Below are positions 24,536 through 36,112 of a stretch of 64,000 nucleotides of DNA, in pieces (the stretch's first letter is position 1; each line of letters begins with the position of its first letter). Source of the stretch: Panorpa germanica. Lineage: Eukaryota > Arthropoda > Insecta > Mecoptera > Panorpidae. The stretch spans positions 558,001 to 622,000 of the forward strand of contig OY783207.1 of the NCBI GenBank assembly GCA_963678705.1, given 5' to 3'. The notes under the pieces were generated by a model. It did no database searches. It was not told where the DNA came from and worked only from the letters and a program-made list of their open reading frames with translations. The translations under genes were made by a program, and so were the position numbers.

Positions 24536-26109
24536 GACGATTCTTGATTCCGCGCGTTATCCAGTAACTGTAACCTGTTGATATCTACAAAGCACACACG
24601 CTGTCTTGTAAGAAAAATGATTGCAATCCATTCTATGTGTTCACACTGCATATGTTCATACGTGTATGTATGTCCGTTATTAGCTGGAATATTTCTAGTT
24701 ATTGCATAATAAATTGCATATCTTTAGCACGTCATATTTGCAGTTATTACTTTTATTAGACACCGATACTTATACGATTATTTATAGTGAATGGTAGCTG
24801 TGCCGTTGTGTTGACATCTGCTTCTAAATCTGGCTAATACGAGATATATGGAAAGTAAAATATCTTAATCTTCAGGTTACAAACTGTCCTATATGAAAAG
24901 TAGTAAGTGAACCTTGGAATTACCTTGTGACAGCTTAGTAAGTATGTAATTTGCAGTGCAAGACATTTTTCTACCTGTGTGTTTGCCTTTGGTCTGGGTT
25001 ACACAATTTTATTGCGATATATAATAGACAATACAAACAAAAATACAGATAACAATTTTATTTTCAATAAGGCGGTCAAATGGGCACACCTGAAAATGAA
25101 AATTTAAAATTCTACTTTCGCTTTTTTACTTAGCGAATTGCAGGAGTTCTTTTTAACAACGTGCAAGTGATTCCTTTTCTTTATATTTATGTAACTTTTG
25201 TTTTTACATTATATCATTATTTTTCTTTCATTAGAAATACATTTATGTCATAATGAATACGTAAAAAAGTAAATAAATCAACTTAAAAAACGCTTTGCTC
25301 CCATATGCGCTGTCTGCGGAATCGAGGAAGTTGAAATCTGGAGCAAGTAAGTAGGCGAGCCAGTTACCAACCATTAAGACTTTTAATACACGTAAAGTAC
25401 AGTACACACATGTGTTTTGTAAAATTTGACGTGGTACTGATTTAGAGCCCCAGGTGATCATTATATAAATATTAGATATTGCTACCCAACAAATTGATTG
25501 GCTCATTTGTGATTTTCAATTGGTATTTAGATCATGCTCCGACTTTCTTTTGTTAAACAAACCTTTTAATGATTTCGTTTTCGGTTTTACTTCAATTCAT
25601 TATTGATGGTTATATCACTTCTTTTAGCAACGCAAAATGTAGCTTATCTCTTGTGAGATTAAGGTGAAGTTCTGTGTTACGTCATTAATACGAAGTAATA
25701 GTCATTTAAAAAGTTCGTTGACAGGTGCGAGCGTCGAGCTGCATAGCTATACATAGAATGACGATGTACTTTCATTTATTTAGGAATATTTTTTACTTCT
25801 AATACCTAAGTAGTTCTGAGACTGGAAGAGAGTGTGTATTAGCACACTTTATCGTGACAGCAAACTTCTAATTTAATGTTTTCCATTACACCACTACATC
25901 AAAATTGTTTTTAGAAGATAGCACGGAAAGCATGAGGCACGGGATCTCATTATTAATTCAAAACCAAAAGTAAATTGCTATTTAATATAATTGTATAAGG
26001 CACAAGACTTATACAAAACCAACGGTCATGTAAAACAAAGAATAGGAGCTTGATAAATAAATTCTTAGTCTACAAATTTTGTTAATTATATTCTAAACTA
26101 TTACATGTC
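24536..26109. other. No gene recognised
   Basis: AT-rich. The 87-codon minus frame at 25243-25506 has no domain and no supporting splice context. Confidence 0.4.
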
Positions 26110-26516
26110 TTAAGGTGAAACGATATTTGGCCATTTTTGACTCGAGAAATATAGATGGCGATACTATAGTTAGTTGCGATATTATAGTTAGTTAGATGAA
26201 TAACGTATCTACATTTTAAGCTTTCTTCCACTGACTTTTAATGAGTTAGAACCGTAAAAATAAGTTTTCAAAATAAATATTGCTATATTTTCTAGTTAAA
26301 TTTCAATTTTTATATGACTGGGATATTATCGAATACTATATATATTTTTAAGTCTTAAGCGTAAGTTTGAGAACCATAATAAAGGGTTTAAAATTTATGA
26401 CAAACTCTTAGAAATATTACCAGTCATATAAAAATTGGAATTTAACTAGAAAATATAGCAATATTCATTCTCAAAACTTATTTTTGGGGTTCCAACTCGT
26501 TAAATAAAAAAATATA
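26110..26516. mobile_element. Family A copy 2 with a long hairpin core, cut by mariner
   Basis: Left end TTAAGGTGAAACGATATTTG as in copy 1, then the copy-1 interior in reverse (GATGAATAACGTATCTACAT). From about 26237 to 26505 lies a long inverted repeat with arms near 80 bp (AATATTGCTATATTTTCTAG and its complement) around an AT-rich loop, absent from copy 1. The mariner begins 12 bp later and the right part of the element is missing. Confidence 0.65.
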
Positions 26517-27447
26517 TACGAGGTCTGTTCAAAAAATAGGGTCATGGTAAAATTTCGCGGGCTACGTACATTCGATTATCGATTTTTTTATTTTGTTATG
26601 TTGGTACACTCGTCTCGAACATATGTTCACAGTTTTAGCTATATAGCACATTTAGTTTGTTTGTGAGAGGCATAAAAGTTACAAGTGTTTTGCGTGTTCG
26701 ACGATTTTCTGCTGTCGAAAAACAATGGATCAAAGAGTTTGCATTAAATTTTGTGTGAAAAATGGAATCAAGTGCTCCAAAACACTTGAAATGTTGAAAG
26801 TGGCATACGGTGAGTCTACTTTAAGCCAAAAAAATGTTTACAAGTGGTACAAGCTTTTCACAGAAGGTCGAGAAGATGTGAATGACGACGCTCGCCCTGG
26901 ACGCCCCAGCACATTTAACAACCGATGAAAATGTTGAGGAAGTGAAGAAAATTGTTATGGAGAATCGTCGAATCACTATTAGAGAAGTTGCTGAGGATGT
27001 CGGCATATCGGTTGGCTCATGCCATACAATTTTTCGGAAATTTTGGGCATGAAGCGTGTGGCTTTTGCATCACGATAATGCACCTGCTCACTCGTCATTG
27101 CTTGTTCGTAATTTTTTGGGCAAAAACAACACCGTAATCATGCCTCAGCCACCGTATTCACCAGATTTGGTCCCCTGCGACTTTTTCCTGTTCCCAAGAT
27201 TGAAGAGACCCATGAAAGGACGGCGTTTTGAGACGATTGAAGAGATACAAACCGAATCGCTGAGAGAGCTCATGAGCATACCAAAAAGTGCATATCAGAA
27301 CTGCTTCGAGGATTGGAAAAAACGCTGGCACAAGTGTATTATATCTGAGGGGGACTACTTTGAAGGGGACAAAATAGAAATTGATGAATAAATAAATATT
27401 TTTTGAGAAAAATGAAAATTCTCCTTATTTTTTGAACAGACTACGTA
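26517..27447 (+). mobile_element. mariner element, internally deleted
   Basis: The inverted ends TACGAGGTCTGTTCAAAAAA and (minus strand) TACGTAGTCTGTTCAAAAAA enclose about 930 bp, against roughly 1.3 kb for full mariners. The flanks are TA-rich, consistent with a TA target site. The transposase inside is broken. Confidence 0.9.
26725..27391 (+). pseudogene. mariner transposase pseudogene (DD34D)
   Basis: The N-terminus starts MDQRVCIKFCVKNGIKCSKT and carries the HTH region through SQKNVYKWYKLFTEGREDV and the ARPGRPST linker. A frameshift near 26915 moves the frame to TDENVEEVKKIVMENRRI..DVGISVGSCHTIF. After GMKRVA the sequence jumps directly to WLLHHDNAPAHSS, so the block with the first catalytic Asp is deleted. 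The second Asp (HHDN) and third Asp (VPCD) remain, with 34 residues between them, the mariner DD34D spacing. The C-terminus is intact to the stop at 27389-27391. It cannot encode an active transposase. Confidence 0.9.
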
Positions 27448-28129
27448 TATGTTTTATACGAGTATTAAAAAAGGTTTTTTATGAACATCACATTCTTATA
27501 TTGATAAAGATACCACAAAGTTTTCTTATGACTTAAATCATTTTAGAAAAGGTACTTTCTATGATTCTATGACCACATTTAGATAACATTGTTTAGAAAA
27601 TTGATGTTAAAAAAATCTTGAATAAATGTAACTGTGTCTAACTGGTAATAAACTTCAATAAACATTGAACTTGAAAGAAACAAGAAACGAGAGAGAGATG
27701 TGAGGATCTTGACCGCTCGTTTGTTGACTCTGACTCGTCTCGAACCATCATAACAATTCCGAGGTCGTCATGTTTTTGTTGTGTTGTAAACACTAGACAC
27801 TTGGAAGGTGTAACAGTGATTCACTTATGTAACGGTTAAGAAAAACACAGCCTGAAGCGTCAAACTTAACAGCATGTTGCAAAAGAAGCGTCAATAAAGA
27901 TGAGTCACATCGCATCAATGTTAGCAGCAGTTAGTAGGAGGGCCGAGGGGCAGGGGACTTGAGTGCAGTGCACTCCCTGCTCGTCAGACATTGAGATTGT
28001 TATAATCAGGTTTGTTTATTTTAAAAAACATTAGGAATATCGAATTGTTAACGTGAATGTCAACGGGTTGACATTACTGCATCGAACTGGTATCCGAATA
28101 ATGCCGTCGAATGAAGTTCTATGGTTCGA
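27448..28129. other. No gene recognised
   Basis: Nothing supported between the mariner and F3. Confidence 0.45.
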
Positions 28130-28450
28130 AGAGTAGCAAGTAGGGCCACCGCCCCGGGCCTCGAATTCTCGCGCAACAACCCAAATAGAAAAATTCATTA
28201 CTATCGCTCTTTAGAAATCCAACTAGAATCACTGCGTATATCTTTTAAGGCATTCATGTGCCTTAGTTTAGCATCATTAATATTTGTAGTCTTTGTGCTT
28301 GTTAACTTTTATAAAACTTCCAATATAAAATTTCATTTCTCGTCAATTATCATCAAAAGTACTTACTTACAATTTACTTAAATTATACAAAGAACCTCGA
28401 GCAAGATTTGCTGCCCGGGGCCTCGCAATGGCTAAGGCCGCCCCTGTCGA
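28130..28450 (+). repeat. Family F repeat copy 3
   Basis: Shares CCCGGGCCTCGAATTCTCGC, the AT-rich body and the right tip GCCCGGGGCCTCGCAATGGC then TAAGGCCGCCCCTG with copy 1. Confidence 0.7.
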
Positions 28451-29681
28451 AGAGCCATGCATATTCCTGATTTTTTCTTTTTTAACTAGTGTAATAGAAA
28501 TGCTGAATGGTTCAGGTGGTCCAGCAGTTGCAACCTACGTTCTCGTATAGTTTCGCTCTATTTCAATAATTAATTGTATAAGATGAATATACAATACTTT
28601 GCACAATGACAAATTGCACTCATATGTTTGATTAAAATATTGAAAGTGTTTTGCATAAATATTTTTTGTTAGTATTTATTTTATTACGAATATTTTGCCC
28701 TTCAAATAAATTTGCTGTCGATTTTTATTCATAAATATTTCCTTTCTATAAAATTAATCGCTACAATTAATGGAAAGAAACAATTTTGCCCCCTTTTTGT
28801 ATTTTATGCTTAGGATGGTAATTACCCAGTAAACATTTTGGAGTAAATTCTACTTAATTTCTATTACATATCATGAGTTTTTTGTCTGGAACGTGTTCGT
28901 TTTCTATTCAGTCGTTCATAGGAAAGGCCCTTTTTATGACCTACAGTCATCGCAACGACGGTTCACTGCTGAATTAAAAGCGACTCCGGTTTATGATTTA
29001 TGACCGGAGTTATAAACTTGATACTAGCAGGGACGGCAGGGGTATAAAACTTAATGAAATTCTACTTTTTAGAGTCTGAAAAAAATAAATATTTAAATGA
29101 AGATATAAATAGATGTAATCTTTAGAACGGATCGTGATTTTTTTAATGAATATTATTCATCTTCAACAATACTCGTTATATTAGTTTTTTACATTGTTTT
29201 GGTGATTCAAAAATCCACGATCGGCAGGTCTGCGTTTGACCTCTGTCTTAACAACGCTGGATACTATCTTCGTTTAAATACATTATATTCGGGGATTGAG
29301 TGAAACAGCATGTGCCTATTACCATTAAAGAAATATTTGTTGAAAAAATATAGCATATACTTTAAACATACTGTACTGAACGAAATACTATACAAGTATA
29401 CACGTGTAACGGTGAAAAATATATTTTACTTGTCTAACCGCATCTCGTTTCTCTCTCACTTTGGAATGAAAATGAACTAAAGAAAATATATCCTAGTGTG
29501 AAAGAAACAACTGCTACTTAATGAATGATGTTGGAAAAAGAAAGAATATTATTATGAAAAAATTCTAACACTAACACAAAATCTGTGACAGGTGGAGAAC
29601 TTGTAAAGCGTTAGAATTGAATTGTACGAGTGACTCGAACGTCACTAAATAGGGCACTTCACCAAATTGTTTACTGGGAAA
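28451..29681. other. No gene recognised
   Basis: AT-rich. A small hairpin ACTCCGGT / ACCGGAGT lies near 28982-29009. Confidence 0.45.
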
Positions 29682-29813
29682 AGCAGTATAAATATATTCT
29701 ATATATATTATAGAAAAATAAGTGCGTCAGTGCTTTTTAGTTATACCGACAGTTTATACCCCACAACTTGTTTTAAGTATGAGTCACCACCGAACTCTCA
29801 TAATTTAAACTGT
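29682..29813. repeat. Family E fragment (right half)
   Basis: GTCAGTGCTTTTTAGTTATA, ACAACTTGTTTTAAGTATGA and GAACTCTCATAATTTAAACT match the right half of E2 (18240-18359). The left arm is missing. Confidence 0.7.
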
Positions 29814-31930
29814 AATAAATTGTATACAATGGTATCGAAGTGTCACTTCTTCCATTGACAAAACATCTGCGTTTAGTTGATAGCTCATTTTGTTAGTTAC
29901 ACATATAAAAACAAAAAAAAGCGAAAGTTATACATTTCTATAAAAATTATTGATTATTAAATAGTCCTGAGATTTTTAAAAATATTATCGAAAGTCGGAT
30001 TAACCAATGAGACAAACGCTTATAAAATAGGTTATATCAATTTAGACACAAGATACAAATGAATCCGGAGCTACGGACATCTAGTATTCCTATTTACTAG
30101 TCTGTCCTAAGTCAAACTTTACACAACTTACTTTAAACACGTTTAGTACCTATACTCCAAGCGTGTTAATTAATTAAATTAAAAGTTATGCAATATCTAA
30201 ATGTAAGAATAATTATAACTGGACGGACAACCATTATATTTTAATAAATGTAACTATCTCTGATACATACCAGCAACAAGTCCGAAAGCAAAAGACCTTG
30301 AAAGTAATCAGTTCCCTAAAGCAAATATTAACGTAATAGTATCTCGTAAGTCGGTGATCTACTTCTGTCAAACCAAGTAAGGAATACGTTGAAAACAATG
30401 CTGGAATTAACTAACAATATTTGAAATAGTGCCATGTCATTAATCACTGGGGTCTGAGGCCTATCAGCAGGTGTACGTGAAAGCAAACGGCAAAGTGTGG
30501 GTCGACCAGGAACTATTTTAACGTACACCTCTGATTATCACATTTGGAAAAATACACATTTATGAAAATATAATTATGCATTATATGAATAATTAGTCGT
30601 GTATAGCAGCCAGTGGTGACGCTCCATCAGGTTTTGTGTTTTCTATATCGCACCAATCTGTTATGTAATTCAAACAAAATTTGGTGAATGTATTTATTGT
30701 TAGTATAACAAAAAAAGTAAAGAAAAAAATTGTATAAGGTATATTAAATAAACTCATTCTTTAACAAAAAGAATAATGCATTGATAATTAATTTTGAAAC
30801 TATTTTATTCTCGGTTTGAATGTTGCTTTACTTTCAAATTAAATTTTCTTTAAATGTACTCTAAAAAACGATTATGCAAAATGATTGCATTTGTTAAATG
30901 TAGCTAAAAATGTCTGTAGCTATAGTTTGATATATTTTGTAATTTCATATCAGTAACGTTTGGTAAGTATGTGCAACAAATATTTAAATGTGTATACAAA
31001 TTTTAATTTACTTATTTACCTCTAATTTCTTTCTTTTCTCTACGCTATACGACCTATAACGCTGTACTACAGTGCAACGTTAATAAAGTTCAAAATGATT
31101 TTTTTGAACATCATCACAAGGTCATTCCAATGTATATGTTACATGCTTGTTATATAACTAAGGTTCTCATAAATTTATCTAACGAATTTAATAATTGTAA
31201 CGTCTAGAGTCAGATCAAGCTGCCTGATAGCCATGAATGCTTTGCTTCATAAGTGCTCTTTGAGTTATAGGAATCTCCTTCTGACAATATTCTTTAAAAT
31301 CACATATTCCAATACTCTCATTGCTCACTGCTAAATCAACTTTAAATTTACCGGTTCTCCATAAAATCTTGTATGAGCTTACTCATGAAGAAGTTGAACC
31401 GGTTGTAGAGAGATTGTCCCAAATGAATTTCTTCAAGTTTCTACAATAATACAATCTTTATGAGGTCACTTTCCAACATTGGCCTTGAATCATTGGGATT
31501 GGTCAGTGACAACTTATTCCTCTTGGATGCTTGTCTAAACTCAGAAAATTATCGAAACTCATTTTCACTTTTATTGCTTCCTTTTAAAACATTTTATTTG
31601 ATCTTTTAGAAAGACGTTATGGCTTGTACAGATACGTGCGACATAAACATGCGACATAAAACATTTGTTATAATAAGTTTTACAATACATCCACACTAGT
31701 ACGACATACAATTTAATACGTCGGATCCTTTGATATTTCGAACGACTTCCTTAAACCAATTATTTAACAATAGATCCTTCTTGACGAAGCTTTCTGCTTT
31801 GTGTGTTACGCCTTCTCATTTGAAGAGCACAATTCTTTTTCAGAGGTTGAGATTTGCCCTGTACTTCTTTGTCGGTCTTTATACTTTGTTGTAGCTTGTG
31901 ATATATACTACTGAGTCATAATTCTATTTC
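29814..31930. other. Unresolved region with possible coding relics
   Basis: No complete gene. A minus frame at 30328-30528 (66 codons, containing GRPTLCRLLSRTPADRPQTP) and a minus segment near 31226-31380 reading KILWRTGKFKVDLAVSNES to a stop look more protein-like than the surroundings. Neither could be matched to a family or joined to other exons. Confidence 0.3.
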
Positions 31931-32018
31931 CAACTTTTTTAAAAAATTTAAAAATCAATAAAAAAAGAAAAACTCGACAGCGTTACCTGCAGAAACTTAT
32001 CAACTAATGAAATCATTT

Positions 32019-32695
32019 ACGTCGGTGAAGATAGCAGCGGATTCGATAGCAGTCGATTCGGACTAGTGTTGTAAATCAAAACTAATTCGGTGTTAAATCG
32101 AAATTCAAATTACATGGCTAATCGGAACATTTAAGCAAATATTTAAGTAATAATAGACTGTAGAAGTATTAAGTAACCTAAATATTATTATATAATGAAT
32201 AAATTAACCAATTAGTGTCTTATATTGCTGTTTTAATATAGGAAAATAAAACGCAAACGAACATCTAAATAATCATAACTTTTTGATATTATTTTTTTAT
32301 AAATAGGTTAACTAATATGTCTCTTAGGTAATTACAAAATTTCAGCCGTCACAAATTCTTATTTTCTACAAAAAGTGCAATTTAGTGAAACTATATACAG
32401 CTCTGTTTCATATCTGTGCGGCAAGTCATAAGAAGCTTAAAAATCTAAAAAAAATTATCATTTAATGAAATTATTTGTTTATAAATAGTTTAACTAATAT
32501 ATCTCTTAGGTAGTTACAAAATTTCAGCCGTCACAAATTCTTATTTTCTACAAAAAGTGCAATTTAGTGAAACTATATACAGCAGCTCTGTTTCATATCT
32601 GTGCGGCAAGTCATAAGAAGCTTAAAAATCTAAAAAAAATTATCATTTAATGAAATTATTTGTTTATAAATAGTTTAACTAATATGTCTCTTAGG
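32019..32695 (+). repeat. Left terminal inverted repeat arm
   Basis: The outer ~285 bp are unique within the arm. Then comes a direct repeat beginning TTAACTAATATGTCTCTTAG with starts near 32304, 32486 and 32671 (periods 182 and 185 bp, the third copy cut after about 25 bp). The cut end (TTAGGTA) abuts the first 95-bp unit. Confidence 0.85.
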
Positions 32696-34025
32696 TACGA
32701 ATAAAGAGCTTAACTGTGATAACAGTTTCACGTTTACAATGAATTAATTGGCGACCTGCTAGCTTCCTAATTTACGGCAACCAATTGATTGACGAATAAA
32801 GAGCTTAACTGTGATAACAGTTTCACGTTTACAATGAATTAATTGGCGACCTGCTAGCTTCCTAATTTACGGCAACCAATTGATTGACGAATAAAGAGCT
32901 TAACTGTGATAACAGTTTCACGTTTACAATGAATTAATTGGCGACCTGCTAGCTTCCTAATTTACGGCAACCAATTGATTGACGAATAAAGAGCGTAACC
33001 GTGATAACAGTTTCACGTTTACAATGAATTAATTGGCGACCTGCTAGCTTCCTAATTTACGGCAACCAATTGATTACCGAATAAAGAGCGTAACTGTGAT
33101 AACAGTTTCACGTTTACAATGAATTAATTGGCGACCTGCTAGCTTCCTAATTTACGGCAACCAATTGATTGACGAATAAAGAGCGTAACCGTGATAACAG
33201 TTTCACGTTTACAATGAATTAATTGGCGACCTGCTAGCTTCCTAATTTACGGCAACCAATTGATTGACGAATAAAGAGCGTAACCGTGATAACAGTTTCA
33301 CGTTTACAATGAATTAATTGGCGACCTGCTAGCTTCCTAATTTACGGCAACCAATTGATTGACGAATAAAGAGCTTAACTGTGATAACAGTTTCACGTTT
33401 ACAATGAATTAATTGGCGACCTGCTAGCTTCCTAATTTACGGCAACCAATTGATTGACGAATAAAGAGCTTAACTGTGATAACAGTTTCACGTTTACAAT
33501 GAATTAATTGGCGACCTGCTAGCTTCCTAATTTACGGCAACCAATTGATTGACGAATAAAGAGCTTAACTGTGATAACAGTTTCACGTTTACAATGAATT
33601 AATTGGCGACCTGCTAGCTTCCTAATTTACGGCAACCAATTGATTGACGAATAAAGAGCTTAACTGTGATAACAGTTTCACGTTTACAATGAATTAATTG
33701 GCGACCTGCTAGCTTCCTAATTTACGGCAACCAATTGATTGACGAATAAAGAGCGTAACCGTGATAACAGTTTCACGTTTACAATGAATTAATTGGCGAC
33801 CTGCTAGCTTCCTAATTTACGGCAACCAATTGATTACCGAATAAAGAGCGTAACTGTGATAACAGTTTCACGTTTACAATGAATTAATTGGCGACCTGCT
33901 AGCTTCCTAATTTACGGCAACCAATTGATTACCGAATAAAGAGCGTAACTGTGATAACAGTTTCACGTTTACAATGAATTAATTGGCGACCTGCTAGCTT
34001 CCTAATTTACGGCAACCAATTGATT
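32696..34025. repeat. 14 x 95-bp tandem array
   Basis: Exactly 14 head-to-tail units of 95 bp (1,330 bp). Each runs GACGAATAAAGAGCTTAACT, GTGATAACAGTTTCACGTTT, ... CCAATTGATT. Each unit has two internal dyads: AACTGT/ACAGTT, and AATTAATTGG with CCAATTGATT. Units differ only at three spots, defining types A (GACG, GCTTAACTG), B (GACG, GCGTAACCG) and C (ACCG, GCGTAACTG). The order is A A A B C B B A A A A B C C (unit 1 begins TACG). There is no spacer diversity, so it is a satellite-like array and not a CRISPR. Confidence 0.97.
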
Positions 34026-34037
34026 GACGAATGATGA

Positions 34038-34648
34038 ATAATGATCGGAATAAATGACATTATGAAAGTAAGCATAAAACATTATATTAAGTAACCTTAA
34101 ATATAGCTATATGTATAACAATATAAAATACGACCAAATTTGCTTTCAGGAAAAACACTATCAAGCATTTACTTACAATATTTCAAGTATTGCAAAGATA
34201 CTAAGCGAAACTTCATCTAGAGCTATATGGTTAACTTTGCCCACTCCGCCAATATGGGAAAATGACCCTAAAAAAATAAAAACCTTAGACAAATACAACG
34301 AAAGAATTTTATCATTGTCAAAAAGCCGTAAGTTACTTTACTAATTTCATCAAAATTTTCTTTTTATTTATTTAACCAGAATATAATTTCAGATCCTTAT
34401 ATTCATGTCCTAGATATACGGGAATTATTTTTACAAAATAATAAAGTGAATGGACACTTGTTTGAGCAGTAAGAACATGAAGTTTATACTTAAATACATA
34501 CTTATATAAATAAATAAATACACAGACTCATATATGGTATACATTCCCTATTTACAGATTCTACAAGAAAAACAATAAACCCGATCAATTACATTGGAAT
34601 ATAAATGGGATGCTTAAAGTACATAAAATAATTGCACAACATATTTAA
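34038..34648 (+). CDS. SGNH/GDSL hydrolase-like gene, C-terminal half, inside the transposon
   Basis: Exon pieces: 34038-34067, 34150-34327, 34393-34468 and 34558-34648 (stop TAA). All three introns are GT-AG (donors GTAAGC, GTAAGT, GTAAGA; acceptors TTTCAG, TTTCAG, TTACAG) and all phases agree. The product reads IMIGINDIMK, then EKHYQAFTYN..., LTLPTPPIWENDP, DKYNERI, HVLDIRELF and PDQLHWNINGMLKVHK. GIND fits SGNH block III (G-x-N-D), and D-Q-L-H fits block V, where Asp and His complete the catalytic triad. Block I with the Ser nucleophile is missing: upstream the frame meets TGA codons and the 95-bp array. It is thus either a truncated pseudogene or a short product from ATG 34041. Substrate is unknown; PC-esterase-like SGNH proteins are one possible relative. 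Confidence 0.6.
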
Positions 34649-34698
34649 ACAATGTACTAAAATCAACCACTGACTATACTAAGAATGAACTAGAATTA

Positions 34699-34704
34699 AA
34701 TAAA
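34699..34704 (+). promoter_or_regulatory. Candidate polyadenylation signal of the SGNH gene
   Basis: AATAAA about 50 nt after the SGNH stop codon. The motif is common by chance in DNA this AT-rich. Confidence 0.35.
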
Positions 34705-35384
34705 AGATAGCTGTTTAATTAGTAATCGAGCTGTCATGGTAATTAGTTTCAATAAATTATAATTTTTAAAGTAAATAAAAAAGTAAAATTGTGTTACTAT
34801 TTAACAGACATATTTATTTAATCAATTTCTTAAAGTAAAATTTAATATGTTTTCTAGCAACGACTGTATTATCGTTTTCATTTGTCAATATGAACAGGTC
34901 AATGCAAGAGACAAGAGAGTCTTATTAAATAATTAAAACTATCTTCATTCAAATACTTTCATTACATAATGAGGTTTTTACGATTTTTAAATATCTTATA
35001 GTTGCCGCACAGATATGGAACAGAGCGCTCACTGAATCGACTGCCAGATTTTAAAGACGTACTGAATTTTTGGGTTATCTTTGAATTTTACATCTTATAA
35101 GTTGCCTATACAAATATGAAACCGAGCTGTCATTGTATAGGAATTTACTAAATTGCAATATTATTGCAAATTTAATTTTATATAAATTGCAATTGCTATT
35201 TATAGAAAAATAATTTTATTACATAATGAGGTTTTTACGATTTTTAAATATCTTATATGTTGCCGCACCGATATGGAACAGAGCTGTCACTGAATCGACT
35301 GCCAGATTTTATAAACGTACTGAATTTTTAGGTTATCTTTGAATTTGACATCTTATAAGTTGCCAATACAAATATGAAACAGAG
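34705..35384. repeat. Degenerate arm-related repeats
   Basis: Diverged copies of arm motifs (TTGCCGCACAGATATGGAAC, CAGAGCTGTCACTGAATCGA, ATTACATAATGAGGTTTTTA) occur twice about 250 bp apart, bridging the gene and the homogeneous right arm. Confidence 0.6.
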
Positions 35385-36112
35385 CTGTATATAGTTTCAC
35401 TAAATTGCACTTTTTGAAGAAAATAAGAATTTGTGATGGCTGAAATTTTGTAACTACCTAAGAGACATATTAGTTAAACTATTTATAAACAAATAATTTC
35501 ATTAAATGATAATTTTTTTTAGATTTTTAAGCTTCTTATGACTTGCCGCACAGATATGAAACAGAGCTGTATATAGTTTCACTAAATTGCACTTTTTGTA
35601 GAAAATAAGAATTTGTGACGGCTGAAATTTTGTAACTACCTAAGAGACATATTAGTTAAACTATTTATAAACAAATAATTTCATTAAATGATAATTTTTT
35701 TTAGATTTTTAAGCTTCTTATGACTTGCCGCACAGATATGAAACAGAGCTGTATATAGTTTCACTAAATTGCACTTTTTGTAGAAAATAAGAATTTGTGA
35801 CGGCTGAAATTTTGTAATTACCTAAGAGACATATTAGTTAACCTATTTATAAAAAAATAATATCAAAAAGTTATGATTATTTAGATGTTCGTTTGCGTTT
35901 TATTTTCCTATATTAAAACAGCAATATAAGACACTAATTGGTTAATTTATTCATTATATAATAATATTTAGGTTACTTAATTACTTAAATATTTGCTTAA
36001 ATGTTCCGATTAGCCATGTAATTTGAATTTCGATTTAACACCGAATTAGTTTTGATTTACAACACTAGTCCGAATCGACTGCTATCGAATCCGCTGCTAT
36101 CTTCACCGACGT
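35385..36112 (-). repeat. Right terminal inverted repeat arm
   Basis: Three direct copies of the ~183-bp arm repeat (landmark ACCTAAGAGACATATTAGTT near 35456, 35640 and 35820). After the last copy comes the unique outer part, ending at CACCGACGT. It is the reverse complement of the left arm. Confidence 0.85.

Larger units (their letters stand above)
32019..36112. mobile_element. Foldback/MULE-like composite transposon, 4,094 bp
   Basis: Bounded by a 9-bp duplication AAATCATTT (32010-32018; 36113-36121). Both ends read ACGTCGGTGAAGATAGCAGC inward, and the inverted arms stay nearly identical for several hundred bases; an 18-bp indel near 32150 is the main difference. The inner arms consist of ~183-bp direct repeats. 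Between the arms are the 95-bp array (32696-34025) and a spliced SGNH-hydrolase-like gene (34038-34648). Long repeat-built arms and a 9-bp duplication are the hallmarks of Drosophila FB elements and fit Mutator-like transposons. No transposase is visible, so it would need one supplied in trans. The high arm identity indicates recent activity or gene conversion. Confidence 0.85.

Noticed and set aside
32696-34025. Regular repeats resembling a CRISPR array
   Set aside because: Units are head-to-tail with no unique spacers and lie inside a eukaryotic transposon.
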